From positions 68,896,216 to 68,960,215 of the forward strand of contig OX393553.1 of NCBI GenBank assembly GCA_947650365.1: DNA of 64,000 bases, read 5' to 3'. The notes under the pieces are model-generated. The model ran no database searches and was not told where the DNA came from. It saw only the letters and a list, made by a program, of their open reading frames with translations. The DNA is from Chamaelirium japonicum (lineage: Eukaryota; Streptophyta; Magnoliopsida; Liliales; Melanthiaceae). Shown one piece after another: positions 1 to 14,000 of this stretch. The position numbers and the translations under genes were made by a program. Within the stretch, counting starts at the first letter, position 1. Each line of letters opens with the position of its first letter.

Positions 1-8
1 ATCATTTT

Positions 9-329
9 TATAGTATCTGCCCCAAACACACAAGATATTGTCCGTTTTGTCCGTGCCCGCATAAGAACTTTTCAGGAGGTCACCCATCCTAGTACTATTC
101 TCGCCCGAGCATGCTTAACTACGGAGTTCTTACGAAATCCATAACGGCGCATGGTTTTAAAATGCACCCTCTATGTTTGGGAGGAGAAATTATATAAGTA
201 GCTCAGGATCTTCTCTCCAGACTATGTGAGACTAACATGGTGGCCTTGGACACCTCACCTCACCTCATCCATTTTGGCATCACAGTCTCAGGAGTCTTGG
301 CTGTTGGCTATTGGATCTGGGTCGTCACA
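9..329 (-). mobile_element. Cassandra-type TRIM long terminal repeat (fossil)
   Basis: Read on the minus strand this begins TGTGACGACC and holds a 5S-rRNA-like block in its 3' half. It ends just before an AAAATGAT stretch that resembles the start of a tRNA-Met primer-binding site. On the plus-strand right side it is preceded (in element sense) by a purine-rich polypurine tract at 331-345. This LTR + 5S + PBS + polypurine layout is diagnostic of Cassandra, a non-coding LTR retrotransposon in miniature found widely in plants. As the polypurine tract lies upstream of it, this copy is the 3' LTR of a minus-strand element. The PBS-like bases at 1-8 suggest another Cassandra internal domain beyond the window edge. 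It is an old copy and clearly diverged from the two LTRs near 2.3-2.9 kb. Confidence 0.85.
50..155 (-). other. 5S rRNA-derived domain inside Cassandra LTR
   Basis: The minus strand contains recognisable 5S rRNA segments: an AGTTAAGCATGCTCGGGCGA-like A-box/intermediate region and GGATGGGTGACCTCCTG-like C-box region. It lies inside an LTR and is flanked by LTR sequence rather than 5S spacer and T-run terminator. I therefore call it the Cassandra 5S domain, not a functional 5S gene. In this family the block retains an RNA polymerase III promoter-like structure. Whether it is active here cannot be told from sequence. Confidence 0.85.
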
Positions 330-415
330 ATCTACCCCCCTTAAGGGCTACATGTCCACGTGTAGGGTTACAACCTCCAATCGTGAGAAAAATCGACTCT
401 GATATCATTTTTTCA
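330..415 (-). mobile_element. Cassandra internal domain with polypurine tract and PBS (fossil)
   Basis: On the minus strand this ~80 bp stretch runs from a primer-binding-site-like sequence complementary to tRNA-Met (396-408, ATGATATCAGAGT) to a polypurine tract (331-345, CTTAAGGGGGGTAGA). The tract directly abuts the TGTGACG start of the LTR at 329. A non-coding internal domain this short is normal for Cassandra. The expected second LTR on the PBS side (beyond ~415) is not recognisable as a 5S-bearing Cassandra LTR, so the element is broken or joined to other sequence there. Confidence 0.75.
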
Positions 416-2285
416 CGCCCTTTATTCCAAGTCGTCCGAAAATGGAATAGAACAACCAAGAATAGGGGACGCGAATGGTGGTAATTTTTTTTGAATTACA
501 CTGAGTTGATTCCACAAAGATAAAAGAGATAAACAATAACAAATTAAACTAAATCAAAGATCTCAAACTCAGAGTCCAATACCAATTATCCAACAAAGCA
601 AATATAAGTCTCAATAGAAATATTTCAAGCATGGTCCACTACTAGCTGAAGAAATAGAAGAAAAATTGTCAAGTGATATTGACTGCTTATTGACGCTTTA
701 GCACACTCACACTGCTGCACCGGTATCGACTGCTACCAACTAAAGATCCACTTCTGTTACTGACCTGCATCCAAATATTTGTGTCAATCGTAGTGAAAAT
801 CCACGGTTAATAAGAGATATTAAGCTACTTATAATTTATATTTCGAAGATAAATTGATAATTTACAAGGCAACTATCTGGCTTCTAAGCTCAACATTCCT
901 TACATCTCACTAAATTCTCTAAAAATTACAAGTTATTTAGAAATGTTAGTTATTTGGTTTACCAAATTGGCTAGCCTAATAAATGGACCATCGGTTTTGT
1001 CCATGAGGACTACAAACCGATAACACTTTACTAAATGGGTGGTTTTCACACCGGTTCACCAAACACCTCCTTGGTCCTACACCAGCCCAAGTAACTACTT
1101 TTCCTAGTTGGCCAACTAAGATTTTTCCGTCTTTCACTGAAAAGCACCAAGCTCAATTTGCTAATATTTATTCAGTCACCACTAGGTGTTTTTCAGAAAA
1201 ATGGTATCTCCTATTAAGTTTACGTTAATTCATTTATCTTTTTTCTATTATGCCCCTCCTATTAAGGTAAAATGGCGAGGGGATGATACCACGACCCTTA
1301 CCAAATAACTATAGGGGTCTATCTCCTACAGCTATTGGCTTCTAATTTATTATTGATCATTTACCACACACCATGTCCTAACGGGGATTGGTGAGGTAAA
1401 ACAGGTGTCTAAAGAGAAGAGAAAAAAACCTGACTCCAGGTTGGGGACTGCTAAGAACTGAATTCAATGATTTTAGGCATCAAATCATTTGGGTAGAAGA
1501 TTCCGCTCTATGGTCAATCCCTCTAAGTTTGATGTTCTTGAAGATTCCCAACCGAACTCTACAAATAACTTGTAAATCATGAAAATAAACATATAAAAAT
1601 AACTAAATTATTTATTTGTATATAGAGAAAGAGTAAAGGCATTGGGTAGTGTAGGCCCTAGTATGTTTTTATGTTTGAGTTGTAAATTAGGGATGCTAGT
1701 GATAAAAAATCCATGATAAAATTAAAGCACCATGTAGAAATATTGAATGTTTCATTTTTAAGAAATAATAGTTTGTTTATGAAGGGAATCGTTTAAATGA
1801 TATGACAATAAAAATTTCGTTGTTATTATCTAGATGATGAATAATGTTTAGATCTATATGATCAATTTCTCAAGAGGAAAACATTAAGCAAATACAAAAT
1901 ATTAAATAATATAATATTATATTCAAAAATCTTTAATATATAATTAATTAACCGATGAATGATAACCCTGTAGAGGAAATCACCTGGATTTGAAGAATCG
2001 AGGATTCCTCAGCTCGATCAAAGGGAACCGTCGTATGTGATTGCGAGCAAAGACTCTGAGTGTTGGAAACAAAGATCTAGGATTTACAAAAGGATGGTTA
2101 CTATCATATCCTTTTTTTTATATTAAAACTGGGTATGAATGTGGAAAAAGATCAGCTAAGAGGATGAGAGGCAAACAAGTTGATTTACAGAAGAAGGAAA
2201 GAAGAGAGGGGGTCTTGGCTACCTTTGGTCCCTTCTCGCAGGGTGACTACGGCTTCTCCTCGCGATTGGGGGGGGGGTCTAATAT
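416..2285. other. Unassigned AT-rich stretch, no gene recognised
   Basis: I see no protein, RNA gene or tandem repeat that I can name. Because it starts right beside a PBS-like site on the minus strand, the first part could be the end of a different LTR-type repeat; that is inference. An open frame of 91 codons at 2041-2316 on the plus strand has no recognisable domain and runs into the Cassandra LTR at 2286, so I do not call it a gene. The bases just left of 2286 contain a run of G (about 2267-2278) that may be a polypurine tract for the following LTR. Confidence 0.5.
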
Positions 2286-2596
2286 TGTGACGACCAAGAT
2301 ATCGAATAGCCAATAGCTAAGACTCATGAGGTTGTGATACCAAGAAAGTGAGGTGAGGTGAGGGAGTTAGCCCGACATTATTTGGAGAGAAGAAGATCCT
2401 GAGCTACTTATATAATTTTTTCTCCCAAAAATAGAAGACGTGTTTTAAAATCGTGCGCATCTATGGATTTTGTAAGAATTCCGTAATTAAGCATGCTCGG
2501 GCGAGAGTAGTACTAAGATGGGTAATATCCTGGAAAGTCCTTATGCGAGAACGAGCAAAGTGAATAATATCTTGTGTGTTTGGGGCGGATGTTACA
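2286..2596 (+). mobile_element. Cassandra-type LTR, first of a tandem pair (fossil)
   Basis: The 311 bp segment begins TGTGACGACC and ends GGATGTTACA. It is followed at once by AAATAGTATCATAGCC, a good match to the plant tRNA-Met primer-binding site (TGGTATCAGAGCC type). It contains the 5S-like block. A G-rich polypurine-like run stands a few bases upstream. With the next LTR starting only 25 bases later, this is an LTR-PBS-LTR arrangement in which almost all of the internal domain is gone. By eye it is roughly 80% identical to the second LTR, so the copy is old. Confidence 0.88.
2452..2552 (+). other. 5S rRNA-derived domain inside Cassandra LTR
   Basis: Plus-strand sequence with the 5S landmarks AATTAAGCATGCTCGGGCGA and GAGTAGTACTAAGATGGG in the expected order and spacing. 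It is embedded in the LTR, with no 5S spacer around it, so it is not a functional 5S gene. Confidence 0.85.
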
Positions 2597-2621
2597 AAAT
2601 AGTATCATAGCCGATTCTCCT
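2597..2621 (+). mobile_element. Residual Cassandra internal segment with PBS (fossil)
   Basis: These 25 bases lie between two Cassandra LTRs. They hold a primer-binding-site-like match to tRNA-Met followed by GATTCTCC, typical of the start of the Cassandra internal domain. The rest of the internal domain and the polypurine tract are absent. Confidence 0.75.
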
Positions 2622-2936
2622 TGTTTCGACGACCAAGATCCAATAGCCAAAACTCTTGAGGCTGTGATGCTAAGATGGATAAGGTGAGGTGAGGTATCCA
2701 AGGCCACGAGTTAGCCCCACATTGTTTCAAGAGAAGGAGATCCTGAGCTACTTATATAATTTTCTCTTCCAAAAATAGAAGATATTTTAAAACCGTGCAC
2801 TGCTACAGATTTCGTAAGAACTGCATAGTTAAGCATGCTCGGACGAGAGTAGTACTAAATGGGTGACCTCCTGGGAAGTCCTCGTGTGGGTACGAGCAAA
2901 GCAAACAATATATTGTGTGTTTGTGTAGACGTTACA
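2622..2936 (+). mobile_element. Cassandra-type LTR, second of a tandem pair (fossil)
   Basis: This 315 bp LTR has the same layout as the one at 2286: a TGTTTCGACGACC start, a GGTGAGGTGAGG segment, a TATATAA-containing stretch, the 5S block and a GTTACA end. It is followed by an AT-rich PBS-like stretch (AATATTATCAAGAG). The sequence then passes straight into the degenerate GA-rich array, so nothing of a further internal domain is visible. Confidence 0.87.
2793..2890 (+). other. 5S rRNA-derived domain inside Cassandra LTR
   Basis: This is the best kept of the three 5S-like blocks. AGTTAAGCATGCTCGGACGA is followed by GAGTAGTACTAAATGGGTGA and CCTCCTGGGAAGTCCTCGTG, close to plant 5S rRNA. It is embedded in the LTR, so it is taken as the Cassandra 5S domain rather than a 5S gene. 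Confidence 0.86.
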
Positions 2937-2944
2937 AAAATATT

Positions 2945-4672
2945 ATCAAGAGAAAATTCTGTAGAGAGTATTGTAGAGAGCATATTGTAGAAGAAAATAT
3001 TGTATGAAGAGAATGTTGTAAAGATAAATTATTATAGAAATTAATTATAAAAAAAGAAAATACTATAGAGAATATTATAGAGAGAGTATCATAAAGAAAG
3101 ACTGTTGTGGAGAGAATTTCAAAGAGAGGGAACAATGAAGAGAGAAAAAATATCATAGGTAGAGAGTGTTATACGGAGAGAAAATGTCAGAGAAAGAATG
3201 ATGTAATAACATAAAATGCAAAGAGAAATTTTATAGAGTGACTATTATAAAGAGAGAAAATATTATAGAAAGAGAATATTGTAGAGAGAAAATTCCATAA
3301 AGAGAATGTTGTAGAGAGAAAATACCATATAGAGAAGTTTGTGGAGAGATTACTGGTGGAGAATATTCTAGAGAAAATATTGTAGAAAAAAAGTATCATA
3401 GAGAGTGAAAATGCCATAGAGAGAATAATATATAGAGAAGACATTATAGAAAGAATTTTTTAGAGAGAAAATGTCACATAGAGAATATATCATAGAGAGA
3501 GAATGACCTAGAGATAGAAAATTCTGTATATAAAATATTCTTGGGAGAGAATATTAAAGAGTGAAAATACAATATATAAAAAATATTCTAGAGAGATAAA
3601 ATGTTATCAAATAGAAATTCTACAGAGACCATAACGTAGGGACGGAAATATCATCGATATAAAATATTATCGAGAGAAAATATTATAGTGACAGAACGTC
3701 ATAAGAGAAAATATTATAGAGAGAATATTGTAGAGATAAAATTTTATATGTAGAAAAATATTATAGAGAATGTTGTAGAGAGTGAATATTATCGAGAGAG
3801 AATATCGTAGAAAGAAATAATCATAGCGAGATAAAATATTATAGAGAGACTATTATAGAGAGAATATCATAGAGAGAAAATGGGTTAGACAGGTCATGGA
3901 AAGAATGTCATAGGGAGAATGTTGTAAAGAGCAAAGAGAGAGAAATAGAATGTCAAGAGAATAAAATAGTGAGAGAAATACAATGTTCTCTATACATTCT
4001 ATGACACTTTCTCTCTACAATATTCTCTATGACATTTTCCCTTTATGAAATTCTCTTTATGATATTTTCTGTCTATATTATCTCTACATCAATCTTTATG
4101 ATATTTTCTTTCTACATTTCTCTCTACGACATTATCTTCCAATAGTATGTTCTCTCTATAAATTTTATCTCTCTATAATGTTTTTTCTCTCTTTGACATT
4201 CACTCTATAATATTCTTTCTATGATATTTTTTCTATAACATTTTCTTACTTTAATACTTTCTTTCTACCATATTCTCTCTGTGATGTTTTTGCTGCATAT
4301 ATTTTCTCTCTATAATATTCTCTCTAGAATATTTTCTCTATAACATTCACCATCTAGAATTTTCTCTATAATATTTTTATTCTTTCTTAAATTCTCTTTA
4401 TAATATTTTTTTATGATATTTTCTCTATACAACATTCTCTCTACAACAATTTCTTTGTGATATTCTTTATACCATATTATCAATCTATTATTTTTTCGCT
4501 CTACAATGTTCTATCTATATGACAATTAATCTCTATAGGATTCTCTTTACTATATTTTTTTTCTCTAGAATACAATATCCTCTCCTTACGATATTATCTT
4601 TCTATTCTATTTTCTCTCTATATTATTTTCTCTTTAAAAAAAATATACTTTCTTAAACATATATTCTCTAAC
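2945..4672. repeat. Inverted degenerate GA-rich short tandem array
   Basis: From 2945 to about 3983 the plus strand is a degenerate tandem array of ~14-18 bp words built on AGAGAGAAAATATTATAG and AGAGAATATTGTAG. At about 3983 it switches abruptly to the reverse complement (CTCTATAATATTTTCTCTCT-like words), which continues to about 4672. The left arm is ~1.04 kb and the right arm ~0.69 kb. The whole is a very large imperfect inverted repeat with little or no spacer. Open frames on the minus strand at 2932-3156 and 3187-3444, rich in Phe/Leu/Ile/Ser, are by-products of this repeat. Confidence 0.9.
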
Positions 4673-4689
4673 ACTGTATTTGAAATCTA

Positions 4690-6594
<1,905 letters not shown>

Positions 6595-8015
6595 TCCCAC
6601 TATTGTAGGATCCTTATATAGTTGATTATGAGAAGAGTCCAACTGTACCCCTCGACTACATCATGGGGGGATATATCTATGTATCAAAGGAATGACTTTA
6701 ATACCAGCATGTGTGTGGCCAAAATATAAAGTCCCATAGGTAGGAGAGATCCCATAATTATGAAATCCTTATTCATGAAGCAGATTATAAGAGAAGTCCA
6801 AGTATATCCCCCTAATTACATCATAGGTGGGTATATCTTTATGTCAAAAGGGTAACTTTAACACTCATATCTGTATGACAAAAATATAAAGAGTCCCATA
6901 TCTAGAAGTGGTCCCACTTTTGTGATATCTTGATTCATGTAGCAGATTATGAGATGAGTCTAAGTGTACCCTCCCCGATTATATCATATAGGTACTTCTT
7001 TGTGTCAAAGAGGTGACTTTAATATTCGTATGTGTATGACCAAAATATAAAGTTCCATAGTTAGGAGGGATCCTAATTCATATAGAAGATTATGAGAATA
7101 GTCCAAGTGTACCTCCCGACAAAATCATTAAGGTTTAATCATTATGTCAAAAGGTTGGCTTTAACACCCGCATGTGTATGGCCAGAATATAAGAGTCTCA
7201 AAGCTACGAAGGATCCTATTATTGCGGGATCCTTATTTAAGTACCAGACTGTGAGAGGAGTCCAAGTGTACCCCCCTCGATTACATTATAAGAGGTATAT
7301 CTTTATATTAAAAGGGTAACTTTAACACTCATATTTGTATGGCCAAAACATAATATCTCATAGCTAAGATGAATCCTACTTATGTAGGATCCTTTTTCAT
7401 ATAACAGATTATGAGAGAAGTCCAAGTGTACCCCCTACTATATTATGGAGGGTTACATTTATATATTAAAGGGGTGATTTTAATATCCATATGTGTGTGA
7501 AAAAAATATAAAAAGTCTCATAGCTAGGAAGGGTTCCACTATTGTGAGATCCTTATTCATGTAGAGCATATTTTAAGAAAGTCCAAATGTACCTTCCTCG
7601 ACTATCTCATGGGTGGGGGGGTACATCTATGTGTCAAAGGGGTGACTTTAACACCCGTATGTATGTGGCCAAAATATAAAAAATCTTAAAGCTAGGATGA
7701 GTCCCACTATTGTGGGCTTCTTATTTATATAGCAAATTATGAGAGGAGTCCAATTGTACCCCCCTGACTATATTATATAGGGGTATATATTTATATCAAA
7801 ATGGTGACTTAACAGCCGTATGTGTATGACCAAAATATAAAATATCCCATAGCTATGAGGGGTCCTACTATTATGGGATCCTTGTTCTTATAACAGATTA
7901 TGAGAGGAGTCCAAGTGTACCCCCTGACTATATCATGGGAGGGAATATCTATATGTCAAAAGGGTAACTTTAGCACCCATATGTGTAGCAAAAATATAAA
8001 GTCCCATAACTAAGA

Positions 8016-8037
8016 GGATTCTACTATTATAGAATCC
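8016..8037. other. Satellite A dyad with perfect 8-bp variant arms
   Basis: GGATTCTA (8016-8023) and TAGAATCC (8030-8037) are perfect complements around a 6-base spacer. Both arms differ from the majority sequence GGTCCCA/TGGGATCC, so changes on one side are matched on the other. Confidence 0.85.
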
Positions 8038-11000
8038 TAATTCAAATAGTAAATTAAGAGAGGAGTCCAACCCACCCACCCCGACTATATCATTGGGGGT
8101 ACATCAATGTGTGAAAATAATAACTTTAATACCCATATATGTATGGCAAAAATATAAAGAGTACCCGTAGTTCAGAGTGGTCCCATTATTGTGGGATCTT
8201 TATTCATGTAGCAGATTATAAGACGAGTCCATATGTACCCCCCGACTACATCAAGGGGGGTATGTCTATGAGTCAAACGAGTAACTTTAACACCCATATA
8301 TGTATGACAAAAATATAAAGAGTCTAAATATACCCCAAACCTAACTACATCATGGGGGTATATTTGTGTATCAATGGGGCAAATTTAACACTCTTATGTG
8401 TGTGGCCAAAATATAAAGAGTCATATAACTAGAAGGGATCCAATTATTATGGGATCCTTATTTATATAGCAGATTATGAAAGTAGTCCAAGTGCACCTCT
8501 AACTACATCATAAGAGAGTATATTTATGTACCAACGGGATAACTTTAATACCCATATGTGTGTGGCCAAAATATAAAAAGTTCTATAGCTATAAAGGGTC
8601 CTACTATTGTAGGATCCTTATTTACATAGCAGATTATAAGAAGAGTCGAAGTGTACCTCCTTACTATATCATGGGGGTATATCTTTAGGTCAAAGGGATG
8701 ACTTTAACACTTATATATGTGTGGCCAAAATATAAAAGTCCATATCTATGAGGGGTAGCACTAATGTGGGATCCTTATACATGTAGGAGATTATGAGATG
8801 AATCCAAGTATACCCCCTCTGACTATATCATAGAGGGGGTATATCTATGTATCAAAGGGGTGACTTTAATACCCTCTTATGTGTGGCCAAAATATGAAGA
8901 GTCTTATAGCTAGAAGAGTCCTACTATTGTGAGATCCCTATTCATATAACAGATTTTAAGAGGAGTCTAAGTGTATCCCCTACTATATTATGGGGGGTAT
9001 ATCTATGTGTCAAAGGGGTATATTTAACACCGTATGTATATGGCCAAAATATAAAGAGTTCTATAACTAGGAGGGGTCTCACTATTATGGGATCCTTATT
9101 CATATAGCAGATTATGAGAGGAGTCCAAATATACCCATATTTGTATGGCCAAAATATAAAGACCCCTATAGCTAAAAGGGATGTTACTATTATGAAATTC
9201 TTATTCATGCAGCATATTATAAGTGTTGGCCAAGTGTACCCCCTGGACTATATAACGGGGGGATATCTATGTTTTGAAATGGTAACTTTAACAACCGTAT
9301 ATATGTAACCTAAATATAAAGAGTCTTATATTTAGGAATGGTCCTACTATTTCAAGATTTTTATTTATATAGCAGATTATGAGAGGAATCTAAGCGTACC
9401 CCCCGATTATATCGTTGGGGTTAAATCTTTTTATCAAAAGGGTAACAATAACACCCACACGTGTGTGGCCAAAATATAAAGCTTCATAGCTATGAGGGAT
9501 CAACTATTATGGGATCCTTATTCATATAGCAGATTACAAGAGGAGTACAGGTTTTCCCCTAACCCCCCTGATAATATCATGGGGGGTATATCTATATATT
9601 AAAAGATTGACTTTAACACCCATATGTCCGTGTGGCTAAAATAACAAAAGTCCCATTGCTAGGAAGGATCCCACTCTTATGGGATCCTTATTTTTATAAC
9701 ATATTATAAGAAGAGTCCAAATATACCCCCTGACTACATCATAAGGGAGTATATTTATGTCTCAAAGGGGTCACTTTGAGAACCGCATGTGTATGGCCAA
9801 AATAACAAAAGTCTCATAGCTAGAAGGGGTCTCATTATTGTGGGATCTTTATATTTGTCTAGCAGATTATGAGTGGAGTATAAATATACTCCCCCTCAAC
9901 TACATCATTGAGGGGGTATATTTATATATCAAAGTGGTGCTTCAATACCCACATGTATATGACCAAAACATAGAGTCCTATAGCTTAGTGGGGTCCCACT
10001 ATTGTGAGATTCTTATTCATATAACAGATTATGAAAGGAGTCCAAGTGTACCCGCTCGTACTATATTATAGGGGGGGTATATCTGTGTGAAAGGCATGAC
10101 TTTAACACCCAATGTCTATAGCCAAAATATAAAGTCATATAGTTTGGAGGTATCCCACTATTTTGTTATTCTTATTCATATAGCAGATTATAAGAGGGGT
10201 CCAAGTGTACCCCCCCCCCCCCCGAATATATCATGGGGGGTTCATCTATATGTCAAAGGGATGACTATAACACTCACATATGTCTGGCCAAACATAAAGT
10301 CCTGATGCTATAAGAGATCACATTATTGTAGAATCCTTATATATATAATAGTTTAAGAAAGGAGTCCAAGTATACCCCCCTGACTATATCATGGGGCGTG
10401 GGGTACATCTTTGTATCAAAATGGTAACTTTAATAACCAATATATGTGACCAAAATATAAAAAGTGCCATATCTAGGAGGAGTCCAAATGTACCCCCCAA
10501 CTACATCATGGGGGGTATATTTATATTTTAAAGGGGTGATCGAATTTAATACATGCATGTGTACACGCTAAAATATAAAGAGTCTCATAGCTATAATAGG
10601 TCCCATAATTATGGGATCCTTATTCGACTAAATATTGGGGACGTATATCTATATATCAAAATGATGATTGTAATATCCACATGTGTTTAGCCAAAATATA
10701 AATAGTCTCATATCAAAGAGGAATCCCACTATTATGGGATCTTTATTCATATAAAAAATATAAAAGGAGTCCAAGTGAATCACCCCTGACTTCATTATAG
10801 AGGGCACATCTATGTGTCAAAAGGGACACTTTAACATCCGTATATATGTGGCCAAAATATAAAGTGTCCCATAACTAGGAGGGGTCCTAATATTTTGGGA
10901 TCTTTATTTATATAGCAGATTAAGAGAGGAGTTCAAGTTTATCCCCCCGATTATATCTTGGGGGATATATCTTTCTGTCAAAGGAGTAACTTTAATGCCT

Positions 11001-14000
11001 GCATGTGTGCATCCAAAATATAAAGAGTTCCATAACAAGGAAGGGTCCCACTATTATGGGATTCTTATTCATTTAGTAGATTATGAAAGGAGTCCAAGTA
11101 TACCCCCTAACTATATCATGGGGGTGTACATCTATATATCATAAGGATGACTTTAACACCCGTATTTATGTGACCAAAATAAAAAAAGTTCCATAGATAT
11201 GAGAGGTCCCACTATTGTGGGATCCATATTCATATAGCAGATTATAAGAAGAGTCAAGGGGTACTGCTTTGACTATAACATGGTGGGGGTATATTTTACG
11301 TCAAAAGGATAACTTTAATACTCTCATGTGTGTGGTCAAAATATAAAGAGTCTCATAGCTAGGAGGGGTCCCACTATTGTGGGATCTTTATTCATGTAGA
11401 AGATTATGAGAGGAGTCCAAGTGTGCCCCCCCAACTATAATATGAGAGGAATACATCTGAGTAAAAATATAATTTTAACACTCACATGTATATGACCAAA
11501 ATATAAAGTCACATAGCTAGGTGGGGTCCCACAATTATGGGATCTTTATTCATATACCAGATTATAAGAGAAGTCCAAGTGTACCCTCTTCCTCCTGACT
11601 ACATTATAGGGGTATATCTCTGTGTCATAGGGGTGACTCTAATACCCGTATGTTTTGCTAAAATATAATGAGTCCTTTAGCTACGAGGGGTTTCATTATT
11701 ATGGGATCATTATCATTTAGCATATTCTGAGAGGAGTCCAAATATACATCCGACTCTATCACGGGGGTATATCTCTGAGTCAAAGGGGTGACTTTAACAC
11801 CCGCATGTGTGTGGCCAAAATATAAAGTGTCATATACCTAGAAGGTATCCCACTATTATGGGATCCTTATTTATATACTTATTTATGAGAGGAGTCCAAG
11901 TATACTCCTCCATCTATATTATATGGGTACATTTATATGTTAAAGGGGTGAATTTAACACCTGTATGTATGTGGCCAAAATATAAAGAATATCATAGCTA
12001 GGAGGGGTCCCGCTATTATAGAATCATTATTCATGTACAAAATTATAAGGAGTCCAAGTGTGTCCCCTTGACTATATCATAGGGGGTACATCTATGTATC
12101 AAAGGGGTAACTTTAACACCTATATTAGTATGGCCAAAATAAAAAGGGTCCCATAGCTCGGAGTGGTACTACAATTATAAGATCCTAATTTTAATAGGAT
12201 ATTATAAAATAAGTCCAAGTGCACCCTTCCTGACTATATCATTATTGATATATCTCATTGTTAAATGGGTAACTTTAACACCCATATGTGTATGTCCATA
12301 ATATAGAGTCCTGTAGCTAGGAGGGGTCTTTATATCATGGGATCTTTATTCATGTTGTAGATTATAAGAAGGGTCCAAGTGTACCCCCCAAACTATATTA
12401 TGGGAGGGGGTATATTTTTATGTTAAAGGGGTTTCTTTAAGACTTGAATGTGTACCACCAAAATATAAAGAGTCCTATAGCTAGGATATGTCCTACTATT
12501 ATAGTATCCATATTCATGTAGCAGATAACGAGATGAGTCCAAGTATATCCCCCGACTACATAATAGGGTGGGCACATTTATATATTAAAGGGGTAGCCTT
12601 AACACCAGTATATGTGTCCAAAATAAAAAGAGTTCCATAGTTTGGAGGGGTATAACTATTGTAAAACCCTAATTCATATAGAAGATTATAAAAGGAGTCC
12701 AAGTGTACTACTCTCGATTATATCATTGGGGGGGTACAACTATGTGTCAAAAGGGTAACTTTAACACACGCTTGTTTGTGCCCAAAATATAAATAGTAAG
12801 ATAGCTAGGATGGGTCCAACTATTGTCAGATCCATATTTCTGTAGCAGATTATTAGAGGAGTCCATGTGGACCCCCCTCCCGACTATATATATCATAAAG
12901 GGGGTACATCTATGTCTCAAATGGGTGATTTTAATATCCGCATGTGTGTGGCCAAAATATAAAGAGTCTTATAGCTATGAGGGGTTTTATTATTGTAGGA
13001 TCCTTTTTCATGAAGAATATTATAAGAAGAGTCCAAGTTTACCCCCCTGACTATATCATATACATCTATATTTCAAAGGGGTGACTTTAGCACCCATATA
13101 TGTATGGTATAAATATAAAAAGTCTCATAACTAGGAGGGGTCCTATTATTATGGGATCATTATTCATATAGTAGATTATGAGAACAGTCTAAATGCACCC
13201 CCACCCTCCTGACTATATCATGGGGGGTATATCTATGTGTCAAAGGGGTGAGTTTAATACCCGTATATACATAGCCAAAATATAAAGTTTTATAGCTAGA
13301 AGGGATGTCTCTATTATGGGATCCTTATTCATATAGATGATTATTAGAGGAGTGCAAGTGTAACCCCATGACTATATCATGAGGGGTATATCTTTGTTTC
13401 AAAGGGATAACTTTAATACCCACACGTGTTTGGCCAAAATATAAAGAGTCCCAAAACTAAGAGGGATCCCACTATTGAGAAGTGTTTAAGTGTACCACGC
13501 CATGACTATATCATGAGAGAGGTATATCTATAAGTCAAAGGGGTAACTTTAACACCTATATGTGTATGACCAAAATATACAAAGTCCCATAAGTATGAGG
13601 TATCTCACTATTATGGGATCCTTATTCATGTAGCAGATTAAGAGATTAGTGAACTCGCCAAGATTACATTATGGGGGGTGACAAAGGGTGGCTTTAATAC
13701 CTGTATATGTGACCAAAATACAAAGAGTCTTATAGTTAGGAGGGGTCCACATATTTTAGGATCCTTATTCGTGAAGAAGATTATAAGAGGAGTTTAAGTG
13801 TACCCCCTCACCCTGACTATATCATTGGGGGTTATATCTAGGTGTCAAAGGGTGACTTTAATACCTGTATATGTGAGGCCAAAATATAAAAATTCCTATA
13901 GTTAGGAAGGGTCCATATATTATGGAATCATTATTCATATAGCAAATTATAAGATGGAGTCTAAGTGTACCCCCTTTAACTACATCATGGGGGGTATATG

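Noticed and set aside
2041-2316. 91-codon open frame
   Set aside because: No domain is recognised and the frame runs into a Cassandra LTR; nothing supports a gene.
50-2890. Functional 5S rRNA genes
   Set aside because: All three 5S-like blocks are inside Cassandra LTRs and diverged, without 5S spacer or terminator.
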